Shown: positions 27,042 through 36,844, numbered from the stretch's first letter. The stretch: DNA of 64,000 nt from an uncultured Woeseiaceae bacterium (GCA_947259985.1 CAMYOJ010000011.1:1-64000); one strand, 5' to 3'. Program-made: numbers and translations. The notes: generated by a model from the letters alone, not told the origin.

Positions 27042-29155
27042 CCAGGGATACCACGAAAAAGGAAGTGGTCGTCATTGCGGACGACGACCCGACCATTCGC
27101 AAGGTAATGAAAGCAGCTCTTGAGAAGGGCGGATTCGAGGTCGTCGACGTCGACAACGGCGCTATGGCGTGTGCGGCGTTTGCGCAGCACAATCCGTCGA
27201 TCGTGCTGCTCGACGTCGAGATGCCCGTGCAGGACGGTTTTTCGGCGTGCGCGCAGATTCGGCGCCTGCCAGGCGGCGAGGCAATCCCGGTAGTTATGGT
27301 AACGGGACGCGACGATATCGAAGCAGTAGACCAGGCGTACAAGGCCGGTGCTACTGACTTTATTGCCAAACCGATCAACTGGCCGATATTCGGTCACCGC
27401 GTGCAGTACATTCTTCGGGCAAGTCACGACTACCAGAACATGCGACGCTCGGAGGCCAAGAACGAGGTATTGCTCAACGCGATGCCGGACACGTTCGTCG
27501 TACTGGCCGCAGACGACGAGGTCACCGATTTCATTCCAGGCAAGTTTGACTGTCCATTGCCGCGGCCTGGTGAAGGTGACGTTTTTGTCGGTGACTTCCT
27601 GCCGGAGAATGTTGCCAAGGCCTGGCGCAGGGCGAGTCATTTCGTTAGCAAGAAAGGCAAACCGACGCGCATCGAATTCGCGATAAACGGCAACGAGGAC
27701 AGGGTGAGTCATTACGAGGCGCGCTTTGTGCCCTACGTCGATCGCCGCACGCTGGTGCTGGTATCGGAAATTACGGATCGAAAGATGGCCGAGCAACGGA
27801 TTCGACGGCTCGCATTTTACGATACGTTAACCGGACTCCCCAACCGGCAGGCATTCCGCTTGCAACTCGGCGGCATGATCGATGAAGCCAGTGACAAGAG
27901 CGACAAGGTCGCCGTGTTGTATATCGATCTCGACAACTTCAAGCGCATCAACGATACGCTGGGCCATACAATCGGCGACGGTGTGCTGGACGCAGTCGCC
28001 AGGCGCCTTTCGAGTTCGGTGCGAAACCGTGGCCAGGCAACCGAGAATGACGAGGTTCCGGCGGGCGTAGCCCGATTGGGCGGCGACGAGTTCGCCTGTG
28101 CGATCAGCGGCTTCGACGACATTGACGTGCTGTCGACGATTGCCGACCGGATCTGCGAGCAGTTGCGTAAACCCGTTCCCTACAAGGGCCACGAGTTCGT
28201 CGTGACCCCCAGCATCGGCGTCTCGATCTATCCGGAAGACGGCGACAACGTCGAGGATCTCCTCAAGAATGCCGACGTCGCCATGTACCAGGCCAAGGAC
28301 GCGGGCAGGGACACGGTGCGGTTCTACTCCGGAACGATGAGCGTGCGCTCGCTTCACGGACTGGCACTCGAGCAGGACCTGCGTAAAGTCGTGGAAAATG
28401 AGGAGCTCGAACTCCACTATCAGCCCAAGCTCGATCTCAGGACCGGCATGCTCGTTGGTGCCGAGGCGCTGGTGCGCTGGAAGGACGAGGACGGCAAATA
28501 CATCCCGCCATCGAGTTTCATACCGCTGGCCGAGGAAACCGGCCTGATCATTCCGCTGGGCGACTGGGTACTGCGGACAGCCTGCAAACAGGCGCACGAC
28601 TGGGACCATGCTTACGGTCACGCGCCGCGCATCGCGGTCAACATTTCGAGCCAGCAGTTCTACCAGAGTGATCTGCAACAGACCGTGATGAAGGCCCTGT
28701 TCGAGGCCGGCGCCAGGCCGAGCCTGCTGCAACTGGAACTCACGGAGAGCATCCTGATGCGGGATATCGAGAAGACGATCCGGACGCTCGAATACCTGAA
28801 AAGCACGGGAATTACCCTGGCCATCGATGACTTCGGTACCGGGTACTCGTCATTGAGCTACCTGAAACGATTCCCGATCGACACAATCAAGATTGACCGC
28901 TCGTTCGTCATGGATCTCGAGGCGAGCAATGACGGCGCGACCATCTGCGCCGCGATCATCGCAATGGCGGGACAGCTGGGGCTGACCGTCATCGCCGAGG
29001 GCGTCGAGACTACTGCGCAAGTCGAGTTCCTGCGCTCACAAGACTGTGACCAGATGCAGGGGTTCCTGCTGAGCAAGCCGGTAAGTGCGCAAGAGTACGA
29101 GCAACGTTTTCTCGCCAACCCGGTGTCGACATTCAGTTTTGAATCGGCCGGTTAG
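27038..29155 (+). CDS. REC-GGDEF-EAL response regulator
   Basis: This 705-residue cytoplasmic protein starts at a GTG overlapping the hybrid kinase stop, so it is very likely that kinase's partner. The receiver Asp is residue 59 in [15 protein letters not shown]-like linker leads to GGDEF at about 348 (RLGGDEF). The usual RxxD I-site is missing; an insertion ([14 protein letters not shown]) sits there instead, so product inhibition is probably lost. The EAL domain is canonical: EALVRW at about 476, [30 protein letters not shown] and AEGVET. It is likely to make or degrade cyclic di-GMP according to phosphorylation. Confidence 0.9.
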   Translation: MTRDTTKKEVVVIADDDPTIRKVMKAALEKGGFEVVDVDNGAMACAAFAQHNPSIVLLDVEMPVQDGFSACAQIRRLPGGEAIPVVMVTGRDDIEAVDQAYKAGATDFIAKPINWPIFGHRVQYILRASHDYQNMRRSEAKNEVLLNAMPDTFVVLAADDEVTDFIPGKFDCPLPRPGEGDVFVGDFLPENVAKAWRRASHFVSKKGKPTRIEFAINGNEDRVSHYEARFVPYVDRRTLVLVSEITDRKMAEQRIRRLAFYDTLTGLPNRQAFRLQLGGMIDEASDKSDKVAVLYIDLDNFKRINDTLGHTIGDGVLDAVARRLSSSVRNRGQATENDEVPAGVARLGGDEFACAISGFDDIDVLSTIADRICEQLRKPVPYKGHEFVVTPSIGVSIYPEDGDNVEDLLKNADVAMYQAKDAGRDTVRFYSGTMSVRSLHGLALEQDLRKVVENEELELHYQPKLDLRTGMLVGAEALVRWKDEDGKYIPPSSFIPLAEETGLIIPLGDWVLRTACKQAHDWDHAYGHAPRIAVNISSQQFYQSDLQQTVMKALFEAGARPSLLQLELTESILMRDIEKTIRTLEYLKSTGITLAIDDFGTGYSSLSYLKRFPIDTIKIDRSFVMDLEASNDGATICAAIIAMAGQLGLTVIAEGVETTAQVEFLRSQDCDQMQGFLLSKPVSAQEYEQRFLANPVSTFSFESAG

Positions 29156-29159
29156 CCTG

Positions 29160-30983
29160 TTATTTGTAGCCGCGCGCCTGCAAATTGAACAGGTGCGCGT
29201 ACTGGCCGTCTTCGGCGATCAGACTGTCGTGATCGCCGTGCTCGATGATTTCTCCCTGGTGGATAACAATGATCTGCGCCGCGGCACGCACCGTGGAAAA
29301 GCGATGCGAAATGAGAATGATCATTTTGTCGCCGCTGGCCTTGCGGAAGTGTTCGAAAATCGCAGCTTCTGATGACGCATCCATGGCAGCGGTGGGCTCG
29401 TCGAGAACCAGGATGTCGGCATCGGACCGCATGAAGGCGCGAGAAAGCGCAATCTTCTGCCATTGGCCGCCCGAGAGTTCGCGCCCACCCTTGAACCATC
29501 GCCCGAGCTGCGTCTTGTAACCATCGTGCATCTCCTCTATGAACGGCGCCGCCATGCCGGTTGTCGCCGCCTCCTGCCAGCGTCTCACGTCGTCTATATA
29601 ACGCACATCACCGGCGCCGATGTTCTCGCCGACTGAAAACTGGTAGCGGCCAAAATCCTGGAAGATGACGCCGACCCGCTGCCGCAGTGCTTCGACATCC
29701 CACTCCTGCAGGTCGAGACCGTCGAGAAGAATCTGCCCCTCGGTAGGGTCGTACAGTCGAGTAAGCAGTTTAATTAGCGTCGTCTTACCGGAACCGTTCT
29801 CGCCAACCAGCGCGAGGCTCTTACCGGGCCGTACCTGCAAGCTGATGTTGTTCAGTGCTTTGTCATTGGCGCCGGGGTACACGAACGACACGTTTCGAAA
29901 TTCGAGGCCGCGCTCGGGGTGCGGCCCGTGAACGGCTTCGCCGCGCCGCGTCGGCACGGGCTGTTCGAGGTAGTCGTAGAGGTTGGACAGATACAGGTTG
30001 TCCTCGTACATACCGCTGATGGCCGTCAGGATCGCGGCAACGGCAGATTGTCCCTGGCGAAACAGAAGGAGATACATCGTCATGGCGCCCAGCGTGATCG
30101 CACCGGCAATCGTGGTTACGACGATCCAGGCATAGGCGCCGTACAGGGCGGCAGTAGACAGCAGGCCAAGAACGAATCCCCAGGTGTCGCGGCGTATGGT
30201 CAGGCGCCGATCCTCCACGAACAGCTTGCGGAAGATGTCCCGATAGCGTTGCAGCAGGCGCGGGCCGAGCTGGAACAGCTTGACCTCCTTGACGCCGTCT
30301 TCGCGCGCGATGACGGTCTCGAGGTACATCTGCATACGCGTGTCCGGTGAGCGCCAGCGAAAAAGGCGAAACGCATCGCCCGAAAACTTGGCTTCGGCGA
30401 AAAAAGACGGCAGCCCGGCACCTACGAGGATCACGACGGCCCAGGGTGAAAACGTCACGAGCAGTACCGCGTAACTCGTCAGTGAGATCATGTTCTGCAC
30501 GAGGCCGAAGGTCCGGGTCACGAGGCTCAGCGGACGGCTTGACGCTTCGCGGCGCGCCTGCGTCAGCTTGTCGTAGAACTCCGAGTCCTCGAAATGCGTG
30601 AGCTCGAGCGTCAGCGCTTTCTCGAGAATCATGACGTTGACCCTCTGGCCGAGCAGGGCGCGAAGTAAAGACTGGCTGGCCGAGAGACCGCGTTGTGCGG
30701 CCGCCACCGCCGTCACCACGAGTGCTTCCAGAAACACGAGCCACAACACGCCTTTGGTGTCAGGATCGGCCGCTTGCGTCGCCGCGACAACGCCGTCGAC
30801 AATCAGCTGGCCGATGTAGGCAATCGCAGCCGGAAGCACGCCGGCGACGAGCGTAAGCAGTGCCAATGTCACAGTCAGTGGCCGACTCGTCGTCCAAACG
30901 AGTTGCAGCGCGCGGTTGCTGTAGCCGAACACGCCGAGGCTACGGCGCAGCAGTCCGACTGAATTGTCTGTTTCTTCGGGCAT
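29160..30983 (-). CDS. ABC exporter, fused permease-ATPase
   Basis: This 607-residue half-transporter has an N-terminal membrane domain with about six helices (residues 30-330) and a C-terminal ATPase. Walker A is GENGSGKTT, the Q-loop lies in VIFQDFGRYQ, the signature is LSGGQWQK, and Walker B is ILVLDEPTAAMD followed by the switch His in LISHRFST. It would work as a homodimer in the inner membrane. The substrate cannot be read from sequence; this subgroup is often annotated as a multidrug, lipid or peptide exporter. It is convergent with the REC-GGDEF-EAL gene, four bases apart, and no accessory membrane-fusion gene is adjacent. Confidence 0.85.
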   Translation of the reverse strand: MPEETDNSVGLLRRSLGVFGYSNRALQLVWTTSRPLTVTLALLTLVAGVLPAAIAYIGQLIVDGVVAATQAADPDTKGVLWLVFLEALVVTAVAAAQRGLSASQSLLRALLGQRVNVMILEKALTLELTHFEDSEFYDKLTQARREASSRPLSLVTRTFGLVQNMISLTSYAVLLVTFSPWAVVILVGAGLPSFFAEAKFSGDAFRLFRWRSPDTRMQMYLETVIAREDGVKEVKLFQLGPRLLQRYRDIFRKLFVEDRRLTIRRDTWGFVLGLLSTAALYGAYAWIVVTTIAGAITLGAMTMYLLLFRQGQSAVAAILTAISGMYEDNLYLSNLYDYLEQPVPTRRGEAVHGPHPERGLEFRNVSFVYPGANDKALNNISLQVRPGKSLALVGENGSGKTTLIKLLTRLYDPTEGQILLDGLDLQEWDVEALRQRVGVIFQDFGRYQFSVGENIGAGDVRYIDDVRRWQEAATTGMAAPFIEEMHDGYKTQLGRWFKGGRELSGGQWQKIALSRAFMRSDADILVLDEPTAAMDASSEAAIFEHFRKASGDKMIILISHRFSTVRAAAQIIVIHQGEIIEHGDHDSLIAEDGQYAHLFNLQARGYK

Positions 30984-31020
30984 GAAGCGACCTAGAATAC
31001 TGTAAACACGAGGTTAGTCC

Positions 31021-31313
31021 ATGACGAAACAAGATCTGTTGCTGAAGGCCTGCCTGATTGCTGCGATCGCCTTATTGGGCTTAACGCCTGCTGCGTCCGC
31101 GTCGGATGCGGATGACCTCGTGTACACGACCGGGTGAGCGTCTACGGGACCGCGGCCGTCGTCACATTCAAGCTTGTCGGAACGCCGGCCGACCCCTCGG
31201 CCACGGATGGTGTTGCCTATTACTACAACACGGGCACGTTCCTGAAGCGCGATAGCGTCTGGAAGGTCGTCGCCTGGCAGGCGACGAAGATACCTCCCGA
31301 TCCCGAGGACTGA
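31021..31313 (+). pseudogene. Remnant of a secreted NTF2-like (DUF4440/SnoaL) protein
   Basis: An ATG with GAGG upstream opens a good signal peptide (CLIAAIALLGLTPAASAS) that stops after 38 codons. From about 31130 another frame gives RVSVYGTAAVVTFKL, then FLKRDSVWKVVAWQATKIP and a TGA at 31311-31313. The second part is typical of the last two strands of DUF4440-type NTF2 domains. The middle of the domain, roughly 80 residues, is missing, and the two parts are out of frame. Either most of the gene was deleted or the assembly lost a segment. The 3' end lies 2 bases from the convergent lyase gene. Confidence 0.65.
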
Positions 31314-31315
31314 GA

Positions 31316-32686
31316 TCAGGCCCGGTCGAAGTGCGCCGTGAAGTGGCGCAGGAACTGTGGCGCCTTGATAATTTTCATACCGCGAATCTCGTCGCGCCTC
31401 GCCCAGACGTTGCCGATGGCTTCGAGCACATAGTCCATGTGGCTCTGCGTATACACACGGCGCGGAATGGCGAGTCGCAGCAGGTCGAGGCGGGCCGGGT
31501 GTTCTTCCCCGGTGTGCGGATCCAGCCCGAACATCACGGTGCCAATTTCGACGGCACGTATACCGGCTTCCAGGTAAAGTTCCACGGCCAGTGACTGGCC
31601 GGGATACTGCAATGGCTCGATGTGCGGCAGGAAGCGGCGCGCATCGAGGTACACGGCGTGTCCGCCGGCCGGCGCCATCACGGGAATTCCGGCCTCGCGC
31701 AGATGTTCCACGACGTAGCGCGTCGATAGCAGCCGATAGTCCAGATAGTGTTCGTCAAGAATCTCGCGCAGGCCGATCGCTATGGCCTCGAGGTCGCGTC
31801 CGGCCAGCCCGCCATAGGTGGGAAAGCCCTCGGTCAGGATCAGGATGTTGCGCTCCTGGTGCGCGAGCGCTGCATCGTTGGTGCACAGGAAGCCGCCGAT
31901 ATTGCCAAAGGCGTCTTTCTTTGCGGACATTGTGCAGCCATCGGCATAGCTGAAAATCTCACGCGCGATATCGATGACCGGCGTGTTTTCGAAACCCGGT
32001 TCACGACGTTTTATGAAGTGTGCGTTCTCGGCGAAGCGGCAGGCATCAATATAAAAAGGAATGCCGGCCGCCCGCGCGACGCGGCTGATCTCGCGAATGT
32101 TGGCCATCGAGACGGGTTGTCCGCCGCCGGAATTGTTCGTGATGGTCACCATGATGACAGGGATGCGATCCGGGCCTTCCTTCGCGACCAGCGCCTCGAG
32201 CGCGGCAATGTCCATATTGCCCTTGAACGGGGAATAGGAATCGAGGTCGTTCGCCTCGGCACACGGCAGGTCGACCGGGTTGCCGCCGACGAACTCGATA
32301 TTTGCCCGAGTGGTATCGAAGTGCGTGTTGTTGGGAACAATCATGCCCGGCTTGACCATGACGCCGAACAGGATGTGCTCGGCCGCGCGGCCCTGGTGGG
32401 TCGGAATCACCTGCTCGAATCCGAATATGTCCTTGACCGTATCGCGGAAGTGATACCAGCTGCGGGCGCCCGCATAGGATTCGTCGCCTCGCATCAGCGC
32501 GCCCCAGGCCTCGGCCGACATCGCGCTGGTGCCCGAGTCCGTCAAGAGGTCGATGATGACGTCCTCGGCACGAAGCAGGAACGGGTTGTAATGCGCCGCG
32601 CGAATGAGTTTTTCGCGCTCGGTGCGCGTGGTGAGCTTGATTGGCTCCACCATCTTTATGCGGAACGGCTCGATAATGGTTTTCAT
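31316..32686 (-). CDS. Tryptophanase/tyrosine phenol-lyase family enzyme
   Basis: This 456-residue PLP enzyme belongs to the beta-eliminating lyases. The PLP Lys is in CTMSAKKDAFGN, HQGR and GGLAGRD are kept, and the C-terminal block is IPRRVYTQSHMD then LRHFTAHF. At the position where tyrosine phenol-lyase has its substrate-binding Arg (RSMERG in Citrobacter), this protein has RAVEIG as in tryptophanase, so indole formation from tryptophan is the better guess. Such enzymes also release sulfide from cysteine. The ATG at 32686 matches the family start, although no clear ribosome-binding site precedes it and the frame is open to an ATG at 32794. It is divergent from the sulfur-transport operon. 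Confidence 0.78.
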   Translation of the reverse strand: MKTIIEPFRIKMVEPIKLTTRTEREKLIRAAHYNPFLLRAEDVIIDLLTDSGTSAMSAEAWGALMRGDESYAGARSWYHFRDTVKDIFGFEQVIPTHQGRAAEHILFGVMVKPGMIVPNNTHFDTTRANIEFVGGNPVDLPCAEANDLDSYSPFKGNMDIAALEALVAKEGPDRIPVIMVTITNNSGGGQPVSMANIREISRVARAAGIPFYIDACRFAENAHFIKRREPGFENTPVIDIAREIFSYADGCTMSAKKDAFGNIGGFLCTNDAALAHQERNILILTEGFPTYGGLAGRDLEAIAIGLREILDEHYLDYRLLSTRYVVEHLREAGIPVMAPAGGHAVYLDARRFLPHIEPLQYPGQSLAVELYLEAGIRAVEIGTVMFGLDPHTGEEHPARLDLLRLAIPRRVYTQSHMDYVLEAIGNVWARRDEIRGMKIIKAPQFLRHFTAHFDRA

Positions 32687-32790
32687 CAGGGCACTGTAGC
32701 CAGCCGGAATCGGGCTCGCGATACGTAAATCTACTGCGCCGGGCGCCAGGATTCGCCAGCCGTAAATATACCTATGGCATTTCAATGAAT

Positions 32791-32810
32791 ACATTAGATA
32801 ATACTAATGT
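32791..32810. promoter_or_regulatory. Perfect inverted repeat in the divergent promoter region
   Basis: ACATTAG and CTAATGT flank six A/T bases, in an unusually A+T-rich spot between the tryptophanase-family gene and the YeeE operon. The arms match exactly, and a GATAAT hexamer that could be a -10 box lies within the repeat. This is typical of an ArsR/SmtB-like or other dimeric repressor operator. Sulfide-sensing ArsR-family repressors (BigR, SqrR) often control YeeE and rhodanese genes, so this is a candidate; no such regulator is in the window. Confidence 0.45.
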
Positions 32811-32842
32811 AAACCGGACACTATCCTTCGTGGGAGGCATTG

Positions 32843-33355
32843 ATGAAACTCGACAAACGTTGGCCGCCCGTGCCGGCGGGCATTCTCATCGGCGTGAGCA
32901 TGCTGCTGGCCTGGATAGTCGCTGGGCGCGGCATCGGCGCGAGCGGCGGCATGACGCGGTTTGTCGCCTGGGTTCAGCACGGGCTGTTTCCGGCGGCGAC
33001 GGTGGAGAGCGCTTATTTTGGCAAGTACTTCGCCAATGCTGCCCACCCACTGAACGACTACGTCGTTTTCCTGCTTGCAGGGCTCCTGATCGGCGCATTC
33101 GTTGCGGCCTGGCTGACCGGGAGATTGCGCTTCGAGGTTCTGCGTGGCCCGCGTAGCACTGTCGCTTATCGGATAGTCCTCGCCCTCGGCGGCGGCGTAA
33201 TCTCGGGATTCGCGGCGCGTCTCGCCCGCGGCTGCACAAGCGGGCACGCCCTCGTCGGTGGTGCGGAGCTGTCAGTCGGTGCCTGGGTCTTCATGATGTG
33301 CATTTTCGCCGGTGGCTGGATGGCGGCCTGGTTTGTGAGAAAACAATGGATATGA
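32843..33355 (+). CDS. YeeE/YedE-family transporter, first half
   Basis: This 170-residue membrane protein has about four helices and the hallmark YeeE segment ARGCTSGHALVGGAELSVGAWV. The conserved Cys in this motif is known, in bacterial TsuA (YeeE), to handle thiosulfate during uptake. The ATG at 32843 has GGGAGG upstream. The next gene encodes a second YeeE-type protein and overlaps it, so the pair probably forms a split two-part sulfur transporter such as the PmpA/PmpB pairs. The substrate is inferred, not shown. Confidence 0.82.
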   Translation: MKLDKRWPPVPAGILIGVSMLLAWIVAGRGIGASGGMTRFVAWVQHGLFPAATVESAYFGKYFANAAHPLNDYVVFLLAGLLIGAFVAAWLTGRLRFEVLRGPRSTVAYRIVLALGGGVISGFAARLARGCTSGHALVGGAELSVGAWVFMMCIFAGGWMAAWFVRKQWI

Positions 33356-34092
33356 TCGCTCCGCTCGTGAAGACGGGCGTCATCGATGCAGCGACGAACC
33401 TGTGGCTGGCCATCCCGATCGGTTTCATCTTCGGTTTCGCGCTGTTTCATGCGGGCTTTACCGACAGCCGGCGAATCGCCTGGGCATTCTACTTCAAGGA
33501 TGTCGGTGTACCGGTCGTCATGTTTTCTGCAATCGTGACGGGCATGCTCGGACTCTGGGGGATGAGCCTGATCGGTTTCATCGATATTTCCAAGGTCTAT
33601 ATGCTGCCAACGTATCTGCTGCCGATGGCAATCGGTGGCCTGCTTTTCGGCATCGGCATGGTCGTCGGCGGGTATTGCCCGGGCACGGCGATCGCGGCGT
33701 TCGCGACTGGCAAGATCGACGGAATCGTGTTTATCGTCGGATTCCTGATCGGCAGCCTCATCTTCGGTGATTTCTTCCCGGTGTGGGGCGACTTCTACAA
33801 CAGCGACTACATGGGCGCGTTTCGCCTGGACCAATGGCTCGGCATCGGGCTGGGTCCGACCGTACTCTTGATCGTCCTGGCCGCCGTTGCGGGCTCGTTG
33901 TTCCTGCGGCAGGTCCAGTATCGATTCTGGTCAGCGAAGGAAGCGCATCCGAAGGCCGAGCAGGTGCTCAAGCTGCAGGGCGGACTAATCGCGACGGCAG
34001 TAGTAATCGCGATCGTATTAGCTTTCTTCGAGACCCCGTCATTCATCGATGACACGGTCGAGCCGCCGCACTACATTGTGCCGAGAAATTAG
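33346..34092 (+). CDS. YeeE/YedE-family transporter, second half
   Basis: This 248-residue membrane protein has about six to seven helices. The key motif is VGGYCPGTAIAAFATGKIDG, the counterpart of the Cys motif in the first half, and LFHAGFTDSRRIAWAFY at the N-terminus is also typical. It overlaps the previous gene by 10 bases from the ATG at 33346; an ATG at 33352 with a 4-base overlap is equally possible. The stop lies 8 bases before the molybdoenzyme gene, so transporter and reductase are one operon. This suggests uptake of thiosulfate or sulfane sulfur linked to its respiration. Confidence 0.82.
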   Translation: MDMIAPLVKTGVIDAATNLWLAIPIGFIFGFALFHAGFTDSRRIAWAFYFKDVGVPVVMFSAIVTGMLGLWGMSLIGFIDISKVYMLPTYLLPMAIGGLLFGIGMVVGGYCPGTAIAAFATGKIDGIVFIVGFLIGSLIFGDFFPVWGDFYNSDYMGAFRLDQWLGIGLGPTVLLIVLAAVAGSLFLRQVQYRFWSAKEAHPKAEQVLKLQGGLIATAVVIAIVLAFFETPSFIDDTVEPPHYIVPRN

Positions 34093-34100
34093 GGTACTCC

Positions 34101-36305
34101 ATGAGACGACGCGAGTTCATCAAGGTATCGAGTCTGCTGAGCGCAACCGCGGCGACGGCCCCAACGTTTTTGCTCGGCGGATGTGCGGCAAAACCGCTGC
34201 CCGGAACGGGAAACGTCACGGCGACGCCGACCATCTGCGACATGTGCTTCTGGAAATGCGCCGGTCATGTCTACAAGGAAGACGGCGAGCTCTGGAAGAT
34301 CACGGGTAACGATGACGATTTGCACAGCGGCGGCCGACTGTGCACACGGGGTACGGGAGGTCCGGGCGCCTACCTCGATCCCGACCGTCTGAAGACGCCG
34401 TTGCTGCGCGTAAGCGTTGACGGCCGGCAGACGTTCCAGCCTGTGTCCTGGGACCAGGCGCTGCGCTTCATCGCGTCCAAGATGCAGGTCATTGCCGACA
34501 CGCACGGGCCTGAACGAATGCTGATGCTGAATCACGGCGCCGGCAGTTCGCACTTCCGTCACCTGTTGCGCGCCTATGGATCCAACTGTCACGCCGAGCC
34601 CGCGTTTGCGCAGTGCCGCGGCCCGCGAGATGTCGGTTTCCGCCTCACTTTCGGTGAATCCGCGAGTTCTCCCGAGCGTACCGACATGGAGAATTCGCGG
34701 TGCATCGTGCTGCTCGGCTCGCACATCGGCGAAAACCTGCACAATGGCCAGGTGCAGACGCTCGCCGAGGCACTCAACAAGGGCGTTACGCTGATCACCG
34801 TCGATCCACGGTTCTCGGTGCCGGCCGGTAAATCGAAGTACTGGCTGCCGATCAAGCCTGGCACGGACATGGCGTTGCTGCTGTCCTGGATGAACGTGCT
34901 GATCGAGGAGGGCCTCTGCGATACCGACTATCTCGAACATTACGCGATTGGCTTCGAACAAGTCGCGGAGCACGTACGAAACTACACGCCCGAATGGGTG
35001 TATCTCGAGACGGGCATCAAGCCCGACGTCATTCGCGAGACCGCGCGCGAGATGGCGAAAGCGGCGCCGGCGACGGTCGTGCATCCCGGCAGGCACGCGG
35101 TCTGGTACGGCGACGACACGCAGCGCAGTCGTGCCATTGCCATGCTGAACGCTTTGCTCGGTTCCTGGAACCGTAAAGGCGGGTTCTACATCCCCGAAAA
35201 GATCGACCTGCCGTCTTACCCGCTGCCCGATTATCCGGAGCCGAAGTACCGGGTCTCGGATGCGTATCCGGGTAAATGGCCGTTCGCAGGCCAGGGCGTC
35301 ACCAACGGTGTCATCGATGCATCGGTCGGCGAGGACGCGTTTTTCAAGGGCTGGCTCGTGTATGGCACGAACCTGCCGCAGACCATACCGGCCGTCGAGG
35401 AGCAGCTCAAAGCGGCGGTCGATTCGCTCGATCTCGTCGTCGTCGTAGAGACAATGCCGTCTGAGATGACCGGCTACGCCGACGTCATCCTGCCCGAATG
35501 CACTTACCTGGAGCGCTATGACGATATTCGTAATTCAGGCGAACGCAGTCCGTCGCTGGCGCTGCGCATGCCGGCCTTCGAACCAAAATACGACAGCAAA
35601 CCCGGCTGGTGGATAGCGAAACGGCTCGGGCATCGCCTGGGGCTCGATGACTACTTCCCGTGGGAAGACTACTCCGAGAAGCTCGACTGGCAACTCAAAC
35701 AGGTGGGAAGCTCGCTCGACGAGATGCAGAAGATCGGCGTCAAGAATTTCCCGCGCAAGACGCCGATGTACTTCCGCGAAGGCGAGCGCGTGCGATTCCG
35801 CACGCCGAGCCGCAAGATCGAGCTTTACTCGCAACAGCTCGCGGACAAGGGCTTCGATCCGATGCCCGTGTACACGCCTCCTGATCCGGTGCCGAAGGGC
35901 TATTACCGTCTCAACTACGGCCGTATGCCGGCCCATACCTTCGGCAAGACGACCAACAACCCCTTGCTGTTCGAGCTGTCGCCCGAGAACCAGCTGTGGG
36001 TAAACCCGCTCGTCGCGAGCGAATGGGGTATCAGAAGCGGCGATTATGTGCGTCTCGGCAGCCCGAAGGGCGTGGTCAGCAACAAGATCCGGGTGCGCGT
36101 CACCGAGCGCATCGGCCCCGACTCCGTGTTCATGGCGCACGGCTTCGGCCACAAGTCGAAACGCCTGCGCCTGACGGCCGGTGTCGGCGCCGATGACGCC
36201 TCGCTCATGAGCAATATCAAGATTGACCCCATCATGGGCGGCACCGGCATGCGCGCCAACTTCGTGACCTTCGTTAAAGAGCGTCCGGCAGGAGCGGCGA
36301 CATGA
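34101..36305 (+). CDS. Tat-exported molybdopterin oxidoreductase (PsrA/PhsA-like)
   Basis: This 734-residue DMSO-reductase-family catalytic subunit starts with a Tat signal (RRREFIKVSS) that ends in a lipobox-like LLGGC. A [4Fe-4S] site is formed by CDMCFWKC and a later Cys in GGRLCTRG. The probable Mo ligand is the Cys in PAFAQCRG, the position where polysulfide and thiosulfate reductases have Cys. The length and gene set fit PsrABC/PhsABC-type enzymes acting on polysulfide, thiosulfate or a related sulfur species in the periplasm. The direction, reduction or oxidation, is not decided. It overlaps the ferredoxin subunit gene by 4 bases. Confidence 0.85.
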   Translation: MRRREFIKVSSLLSATAATAPTFLLGGCAAKPLPGTGNVTATPTICDMCFWKCAGHVYKEDGELWKITGNDDDLHSGGRLCTRGTGGPGAYLDPDRLKTPLLRVSVDGRQTFQPVSWDQALRFIASKMQVIADTHGPERMLMLNHGAGSSHFRHLLRAYGSNCHAEPAFAQCRGPRDVGFRLTFGESASSPERTDMENSRCIVLLGSHIGENLHNGQVQTLAEALNKGVTLITVDPRFSVPAGKSKYWLPIKPGTDMALLLSWMNVLIEEGLCDTDYLEHYAIGFEQVAEHVRNYTPEWVYLETGIKPDVIRETAREMAKAAPATVVHPGRHAVWYGDDTQRSRAIAMLNALLGSWNRKGGFYIPEKIDLPSYPLPDYPEPKYRVSDAYPGKWPFAGQGVTNGVIDASVGEDAFFKGWLVYGTNLPQTIPAVEEQLKAAVDSLDLVVVVETMPSEMTGYADVILPECTYLERYDDIRNSGERSPSLALRMPAFEPKYDSKPGWWIAKRLGHRLGLDDYFPWEDYSEKLDWQLKQVGSSLDEMQKIGVKNFPRKTPMYFREGERVRFRTPSRKIELYSQQLADKGFDPMPVYTPPDPVPKGYYRLNYGRMPAHTFGKTTNNPLLFELSPENQLWVNPLVASEWGIRSGDYVRLGSPKGVVSNKIRVRVTERIGPDSVFMAHGFGHKSKRLRLTAGVGADDASLMSNIKIDPIMGGTGMRANFVTFVKERPAGAAT

Positions 36306-36844
36306 CGCGCTACGCGATGGTCATCGACACGAAGACCTGTATCGGCTGTGGCGACTGCGTCGTCGCCTGCAAGACCGAGAACAAGGTTCCCGAAGGGCTC
36401 AATCGTGACTGGGTCGTCGAGGCGACGAACGGTACCTACCCGAACCTGACGACGGAATTCCGTTCGGAACGCTGCAACCACTGCTCGAACCCGACCTGCG
36501 TCACGCTATGCCCGACAGGCGCAAGCCACCTCTGGAACGACACCAATATCGTGCTCGTCGACGCCGACAAGTGTACGGGCTGCAAGGCCTGTATCGCGGC
36601 TTGCCCCTACGACGCGCGTCTCGTCATGCATCCGGAGGGCTATATCGACAAGTGCACCTTCTGTCATCATCGCGTCGAAAAGGGTCTCGATCCGGCCTGC
36701 GTCTCGTCGTGCCCAACGAAGTGCATGTACTTCGGGTCGCTCGATGACCCGAACAGCGAGGTCAGCCAGCTGCTCAAGACGCGAAATTACAAGGTGCTGA
36801 GTCCCGAAACCGGCAACGAGCCCAACGTCTACTACCTTGTGTGA
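36302..36844 (+). CDS. Four-cluster ferredoxin subunit (PsrB-like)
   Basis: This 180-residue electron-transfer subunit has four Cys groups for four [4Fe-4S] clusters: CIGCGDCVVAC, CNHCSNPTCVTLCP, CTGCKACIAACP and CTFCHHR with CVSSCPTKC. It would pass electrons between the molybdenum subunit and the NrfD membrane subunit. It has no signal peptide of its own and would travel with the Tat-exported partner. The ATG overlaps the previous stop (ATGA), and the next gene begins 12 bases on. Confidence 0.92.
   Translation: MTRYAMVIDTKTCIGCGDCVVACKTENKVPEGLNRDWVVEATNGTYPNLTTEFRSERCNHCSNPTCVTLCPTGASHLWNDTNIVLVDADKCTGCKACIAACPYDARLVMHPEGYIDKCTFCHHRVEKGLDPACVSSCPTKCMYFGSLDDPNSEVSQLLKTRNYKVLSPETGNEPNVYYLV

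Noticed and set aside
32687-32794. TnaC-like leader peptide before the tryptophanase-family gene
   Set aside because: The stretch is open in frame with the lyase gene, and no short Trp- and Pro-containing peptide with its own stop is visible.
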